NCBI GenBank assembly: GCA_040384325.1
Contig: JAZKJL010000005.1
Location: forward strand, 434,001-498,000
Direction: 5' to 3'
Source: JACMLX01 sp040384325
GTDB taxonomy: Bacteria > Gemmatimonadota > Gemmatimonadetes > Gemmatimonadales > Gemmatimonadaceae
DNA length: 64,000 bases
Position 1 is the stretch's first letter. Each line of letters begins with the position of its first letter. The notes under the pieces were generated by a model. It was not told the DNA's origin. It worked only from the letters and a program-made list of their open reading frames with translations, and did not search any database. Below are positions 60,413 to 64,000 of the stretch, in pieces. Made by a program: the position numbers and the translations under genes.

Positions 60413-61468
60413 TCACACGGACGCCAGACGTTCGTGCGCGACCGCCGATTGCAAGGCCGACGCGATCTGGTCGAGCGGCAGGACCTCCACGGCAGCGCCG
60501 ACCTTGATCGCTTCCTTCGGCATGCCGAACACCACGCACGAGGCTTCGTCCTGCGCGATGGTGTGGGCGCCGGCGTCACGCATCTGGAGCAGGCCCTTGG
60601 CGCCGTCGGTACCCATGCCGGTGAAGATCGCGCCCACCGCATTACGGCCGGCATACTTGGCGACGCTGGCGAAGAGCACGTCCACCGCCGGGCGCTGGTG
60701 ATGCACCTGCGGGCCATCCTTCACGCGCACCTGGTACTGCGCACCGGAGAGCGTCAGCATCATGTGGTAGTTGCCGGGCGCGATCAGGGCCACACCGGGT
60801 ACCACCGCGTCGCCGTCCTTCGCTTCTCGCACCTCGATGGCGCAGACGGTGTTCAGTCGCTGTGCGAACGAGGCGGTGAACTTCTCCGGCATGTGCTGGC
60901 AGATCACGATGCCGGGCATCGCCGGAGGCAGCCGGGTGAGCACCGCTTCCAGCGCCTGGGTGCCACCGGTGGATGCGCCGAGGGCCACCACCTTGTGCGT
61001 CATCGCCAAGCCGGCGAGGGCGGGAGCGGCGCGGGTGAAGACCGGCGCGTCGGCCACGGGCTCGGTGCGCTTCACCAGCTTCGCGCGCGATGCGGCACGG
61101 ATCGACTGCACCAGCTGCCGCGAGATGTCGGGCACCGACATCGCGGAGCCGGGCTTGGCGATGACATCCACCGCACCCAGTGCCAGCGCGCGGATGGCGG
61201 CGTCGCTGTTCTTCGGCGTCAGCGAGCTGACGATGATCACCGGCACCGGATAGTGCTTCATCAGCTTGACGAGGAACGAGAGCCCGTCCATGCGCGGCAT
61301 CTCGACGTCCAGCGTGATCACGTCGGGCTTGAGCGAGATGATCTTCTCGCGCGCCACGTACGGATCCACTGCCGTGCCCACGACCTCGATGTCGTCGTAG
61401 GCCGACAGCTCCTCCGTCAGCAGCTTCCGCACCAGCGCGGAGTCATCGACGACCAGGACCCGGATCAC
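60413..61468 (-). CDS. cheB: CheB protein-glutamate methylesterase/deamidase
   Basis: 351 residues. The receiver domain (1-120) has D8/D9 and phospho-acceptor D54. The methylesterase domain (about 155-345) has the complete triad S166 (GASTGG), H192 (QHMPEKF) and D288 (GMGTDG). It removes methyl groups from, or deamidates, chemoreceptor glutamates when phosphorylated by CheA. GTG 61468 overlaps the cheX stop as GTGA. Last gene of the chemotaxis operon. Confidence 0.95.
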   Translation of the reverse strand: MIRVLVVDDSALVRKLLTEELSAYDDIEVVGTAVDPYVAREKIISLKPDVITLDVEMPRMDGLSFLVKLMKHYPVPVIIVSSLTPKNSDAAIRALALGAVDVIAKPGSAMSVPDISRQLVQSIRAASRAKLVKRTEPVADAPVFTRAAPALAGLAMTHKVVALGASTGGTQALEAVLTRLPPAMPGIVICQHMPEKFTASFAQRLNTVCAIEVREAKDGDAVVPGVALIAPGNYHMMLTLSGAQYQVRVKDGPQVHHQRPAVDVLFASVAKYAGRNAVGAIFTGMGTDGAKGLLQMRDAGAHTIAQDEASCVVFGMPKEAIKVGAAVEVLPLDQIASALQSAVAHERLASV

Positions 61469-61959
61469 GCGTGGTTCCCCGCGGCGCTATGCGTCGTGAC
61501 CGCCGCGTCATCCTGCGTGAAGAGCGCCAGCAGTGCCTCGCCCTCGTCCATCTGCAGGCGGGTGAAGGCGGCCTGCGTCTCGCCGGCACGGACACGGAAC
61601 GGCGCATCGCCGGCGGGCGACGGGGCGTCGAGCCGGAACACGGCCGCGGCGCCATTGACCATCGGCAACACGTTGCCGGTGACGACGTTCGCCAGCTCGC
61701 CCAGTGCGTCGCGCTGCAGCTGCACGTCGGGCGCGGCGGCGGAGCCGAGCATGTTCTCGGCCAGCGCCGGCAGCACGCCGGCGGTCACGCCGACCACCAC
61801 GCGTCCGGAACCGGCACCATGGTAGGTCACGCAGACCGCGGCCTCGAGCGGAATGAACTCGGCACCATCGGCGCGGCCTTGCTCCGGAAAGAGCAGGGCC
61901 AGCGACTCAAAAGTCGAAGTCGCCGCTTGGAACAGAGAAGTCGTTGCTGGCTGCGGCAT
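61465..61959 (-). CDS. cheX: CheX-family CheY-P phosphatase
   Basis: 164 residues of the CheC/CheX/FliY phosphatase family. One catalytic signature E88-x-x-N91 is present in ALGELANVVTGNVLPMV, as in CheX, which has one site per chain (CheC has two). It should dephosphorylate the neighbouring response regulator, resetting the signal. The proposed ATG 61959 makes it overlap the response-regulator gene by 53 bp in another frame; a non-ATG start further in would lessen this but cut into the first helix. Confidence 0.83.
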   Translation of the reverse strand: MPQPATTSLFQAATSTFESLALLFPEQGRADGAEFIPLEAAVCVTYHGAGSGRVVVGVTAGVLPALAENMLGSAAAPDVQLQRDALGELANVVTGNVLPMVNGAAAVFRLDAPSPAGDAPFRVRAGETQAAFTRLQMDEGEALLALFTQDDAAVTTHSAAGNHA

Positions 61960-62332
61960 GCGTCAGTCCGGTGACCTGGAGGATGGTGTTGCGGAGCTGT
62001 TCAGGGGTGAACGGCTTGTGCACGATTTCCACGCCGTGGGCGCGCAGGCGCGCGAGGCGGGTGTCACTGCTCTCGGTGCTGACGATGATCACCGCCAGCG
62101 CCCGCCACTCCTCACTGCCGCGGATGCGGGTGAGCAGTTCCTCGCCGTCCATCACCGGCATGTTGACGTCCAGCAGCGCGAGGTCGACCCAATGGTCGCC
62201 CAGCCGCTCCAGCGCCTCCACCCCGTTGCCCGCCTCGTACACCTCGCCAAGGGGGATGCCACAGAGTGACAGCGTGCGGCGGATCATCGCCCGCATCACC
62301 GCACTGTCGTCGACGATCAGCACATTCAGCAT
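61907..62332 (-). CDS. CheY-like response regulator
   Basis: 141-residue single receiver domain: acidic pair D8/D9, phospho-acceptor D55, S85/T86 and K106 all in place. The C-terminal extension (SVPSGDFDF) is short and acidic. AGGTAGGAT before ATG 62332 is a good ribosome site, and longer in-frame starts are Arg/Cys-rich and unlikely. Between cheD and cheX, it is probably the motor-output CheY of this system or an adaptation-specific one. Confidence 0.9.
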   Translation of the reverse strand: MLNVLIVDDSAVMRAMIRRTLSLCGIPLGEVYEAGNGVEALERLGDHWVDLALLDVNMPVMDGEELLTRIRGSEEWRALAVIIVSTESSDTRLARLRAHGVEIVHKPFTPEQLRNTILQVTGLTHAAASNDFSVPSGDFDF

Positions 62333-62339
62333 CTGGATC

Positions 62340-62906
62340 CTACCTCGGGAGGGCGGCAGCGAGCGCCGGCGCGGACGCCGGAGCCTCGGGTGAGAGCACG
62401 CGCAGCGTGCCGTTGGTGCGCAACTGCACGATGCCGGTGGCAACCGACACCGACATCGTGCGCGACTGCTGCACGCCGCCGGTGTCATCGGCGTGGATCA
62501 GCACACCGTTCTTCCACAACAGCTTGCGCAGCGTGAGCATGTTGCGCTTGCCGATCTGGAAGGTGTCGTCGGCATCGGTGCGGCCGGAGAACGAGCCGCC
62601 AGCCACCAGCACGGTCATGCGTTCCTTGCGGGCGCCGAGGCGGTAGCACTCCTTGAAGAGCAGCGGCACGCCGGTGTCCACGAACATTGCCGGCTGCGTG
62701 CGCGCCTTGGCCTCGTCGATCTGAGAGCTGGGCAGCATCACGTGCAGCATGCCGGCCACCTGCGCCACCGGATCGTGGACCACGATGCCGAGGCAACTGC
62801 CGAGCGCGTAGGTGATCAGCGTGTCGTCAGGCCGGTCGGTGACCTTCAGGTCGGCCATACCGACCACCACCGGCTTGATCACCGCGATGCCGGGGATGCC
62901 CGTCAT
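62340..62906 (-). CDS. cheD: CheD chemoreceptor glutamine deamidase
   Basis: 188 residues; catalytic cysteine C38 in LGSCLG and histidine H55 in MLHVMLP, with the CheD block GGSFSGRTDADDTFQIGKRN. Deamidates receptor glutamines and, in CheC/CheX-containing systems, can interact with the phosphatase. ATG 62906 overlaps the cheR stop by ATGA. Followed 7 bp later by the CheY-like gene. Confidence 0.93.
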   Translation of the reverse strand: MTGIPGIAVIKPVVVGMADLKVTDRPDDTLITYALGSCLGIVVHDPVAQVAGMLHVMLPSSQIDEAKARTQPAMFVDTGVPLLFKECYRLGARKERMTVLVAGGSFSGRTDADDTFQIGKRNMLTLRKLLWKNGVLIHADDTGGVQQSRTMSVSVATGIVQLRTNGTLRVLSPEAPASAPALAAALPR

Positions 62907-63733
62907 TTCGCGTACACCGCCGGCTGCACGTAGCGATAGCCGTGCTCGATCGCGGTGAGGCTCTCGGAATGGCCGATGAAGAGATGGCCGCCCGGTGCCA
63001 GCAGGGCATGGAATCGGCTCACCAGGCGCGTCACGGTCGGCTTGTCGAAGTAGATCATGACGTTGCGGCAGAGGATCAGGTCGAACGGTCCCGACATCGG
63101 CCAGCTTGCCATCAGGTTCAGGTTCGCGAAGCTGATCGGCGCACGCAGCTCGGGCGTGACGGTGGCGCGACCGTCGCCCGCGGGCGTGAAGAAGCGCTGC
63201 CGGCGCTGCGACGACACATCGGCCAGCTGCTGCGCCGTGTACGTGCCCTGCTTGGCCGTCGCCACCACGGTGGTGCAGATGTCGGTGGCGAGGATGCGGA
63301 AGTCGTAGCGCGGCGGCAAGGCCTCGTGCAGCAGCATCGACAGCGTGTACGGCTCCTCGCCGCTGGAACAGCCGGCGCTCCAGATGCGCAGCGGCGTGCC
63401 GGCAGCGACCACGGTCGGCAGGATCTGCGACAACAGGAAGTCGAAGTGCGCCGGCTCGCGAAAGAAGTCGGTCTTGTTGGTGGTGAGCAGGTCGATCAGC
63501 CGCACCATCTCGGCACCGTCCTGCTCCGACTCGACGGCGTCGAGGTAGGTGCCGAACGACGTCATGCGCCGGTCGCGCAACCGCTTCGAGACCCGCGACC
63601 GTACCAGTCCTTCCTTGCCCGCGGGAATGGCGAGGCCGGCGCGCTCGTAGGCGATGCGCCGCACCCGCTGGAAATCGCCGGGAGAGAGCTCCGGTGCGCT
63701 GCCGATCGATTCGGGACTGCTGAGGGACGGCAT
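62903..63733 (-). CDS. cheR: CheR chemoreceptor methyltransferase
   Basis: 276 residues from ATG 63733. The N-terminal CheR domain (18-75) is followed by the SAM-dependent methyltransferase domain with NKTDFFREPAHF, WSAGCSSGEEPYTLSM (SAM site, about 118-132), ATDI and ILCRNVMIYFD. Methylates receptor glutamates. A GTG at 63883 overlaps the cheW stop as GTGA and would add 50 Arg/His/Pro-rich residues. That geometry matches other couplings in the window, but the extension is unlike CheR, so both starts remain possible. Confidence 0.9.
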   Translation of the reverse strand: MPSLSSPESIGSAPELSPGDFQRVRRIAYERAGLAIPAGKEGLVRSRVSKRLRDRRMTSFGTYLDAVESEQDGAEMVRLIDLLTTNKTDFFREPAHFDFLLSQILPTVVAAGTPLRIWSAGCSSGEEPYTLSMLLHEALPPRYDFRILATDICTTVVATAKQGTYTAQQLADVSSQRRQRFFTPAGDGRATVTPELRAPISFANLNLMASWPMSGPFDLILCRNVMIYFDKPTVTRLVSRFHALLAPGGHLFIGHSESLTAIEHGYRYVQPAVYAK

Positions 63734-63879
63734 GCGGCGGAGGGATGGCGAGAACGCGACGGACAGCAACGCGACGTACGGACGACGATGCCCCCGGCGC
63801 CCGGCCGGATGACGCCGGACATCAGGGTGCAGGGCGGGTCGGCTGGCATGGTGCGCATCGAGCGATGCGCACCGGGTGA

Positions 63880-64000
63880 TCACTCGGACTGCGTCAGTGC
63901 GGGCAGCGACGCGATCGCCGTCACTTCATCGTTGGACAGCACGCGCTCGATGTCGAGCAGCAGGCGCAGGCGCCCGTTCGACTTGCCGAGGCCGAGCAGG
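63880..64000 (-). CDS. cheW: CheW coupling protein, C-terminal end only
   Basis: The last 39 codons of a gene entering from the right edge. GLGKSNGRLRLLLDIERVLS matches the final strand and helix of CheW, which links chemoreceptors to CheA. Stop TGA at 63882-63880 overlaps a possible GTG start of cheR. Confidence 0.8.
   Translation of the reverse strand, partial: LLGLGKSNGRLRLLLDIERVLSNDEVTAIASLPALTQSE

Noticed and set aside
1..64000. tRNA, rRNA, integrase, transposase or prophage genes
   Set aside because: None recognised by reading; no cloverleaf-like cluster or hallmark protein was seen, although short RNAs could be missed without a covariance search.

Overview
The window is about 64 kb of GC-rich, densely coded chromosomal DNA. 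It encodes two large exported BNR/sortilin-type propeller proteins, S9 and M1 peptidases, a membrane-anchored Ser/Thr kinase, a TonB receptor and many lipoproteins. Genes are commonly coupled by ATGA, GTGA or TTGA stop/start overlaps. This gene set fits a Gram-negative heterotroph and is most reminiscent of Gemmatimonadota; that placement is inferred from gene content, since no marker RNA is present. I saw no tRNA, rRNA, CRISPR array, transposase or phage gene.

Layout. 0-7 kb: M1 aminopeptidase (cut by the left edge), BNR propeller protein and an MFS transporter, all on the minus strand. 7-9.6 kb: a divergent DeoR-type regulator with a clear operator, an alpha/beta hydrolase, and two copies of a palindromic repeat element. 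9.6-18.9 kb: a tightly coupled catabolic operon of flavin monooxygenase/reductase fusion, SDR, MarR regulator, crotonase, acyl-CoA dehydrogenase, aryl-CoA ligase, RidA-like protein and 3-hydroxyacyl-CoA dehydrogenase. It best matches the aerobic, CoA-dependent 2-aminobenzoate (anthranilate) route. 19-33.9 kb: kinase, amidohydrolase, GH3 enzyme, thioesterase, FtsX-type permease, a second BNR propeller protein and small exported proteins. 34-45.5 kb: a TonB siderophore receptor and a PepSY membrane protein, 11 kb apart, share an identical 17-bp Fur-box-like site in the same promoter geometry. Between them lie a Tat-exported FMN oxidase, an ECF sigma/anti-sigma pair flanked by two Spy/CpxP-like proteins, an S9 peptidase-TPR fusion and a hydrolase lipoprotein. 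45.5-54 kb: FKBP isomerase, a three-gene heavy-metal RND efflux operon and a molybdopterin oxidoreductase. 54-60 kb: Kef-type antiporter, DUF3597 protein, prohibitin-like SPFH protein with a small zinc-site membrane partner, a TIGR01777 epimerase and an MqsA-like DNA-binding protein. 60-64 kb: chemotaxis operon cheW-cheR-cheD-cheY-like-cheX-cheB.

The most unusual structure is a family of 295-374 bp intergenic elements (three complete copies and one solo arm). Their roughly 55-bp imperfect inverted ends each carry three GCAGAA boxes. They resemble a MITE/REP-type element or a structured RNA, and I do not recognise them. Second is the RidA-like protein in the anthranilate operon, which lacks the family's substrate-carboxylate arginine and sits where an enamine/imine CoA thioester would need hydrolysis.
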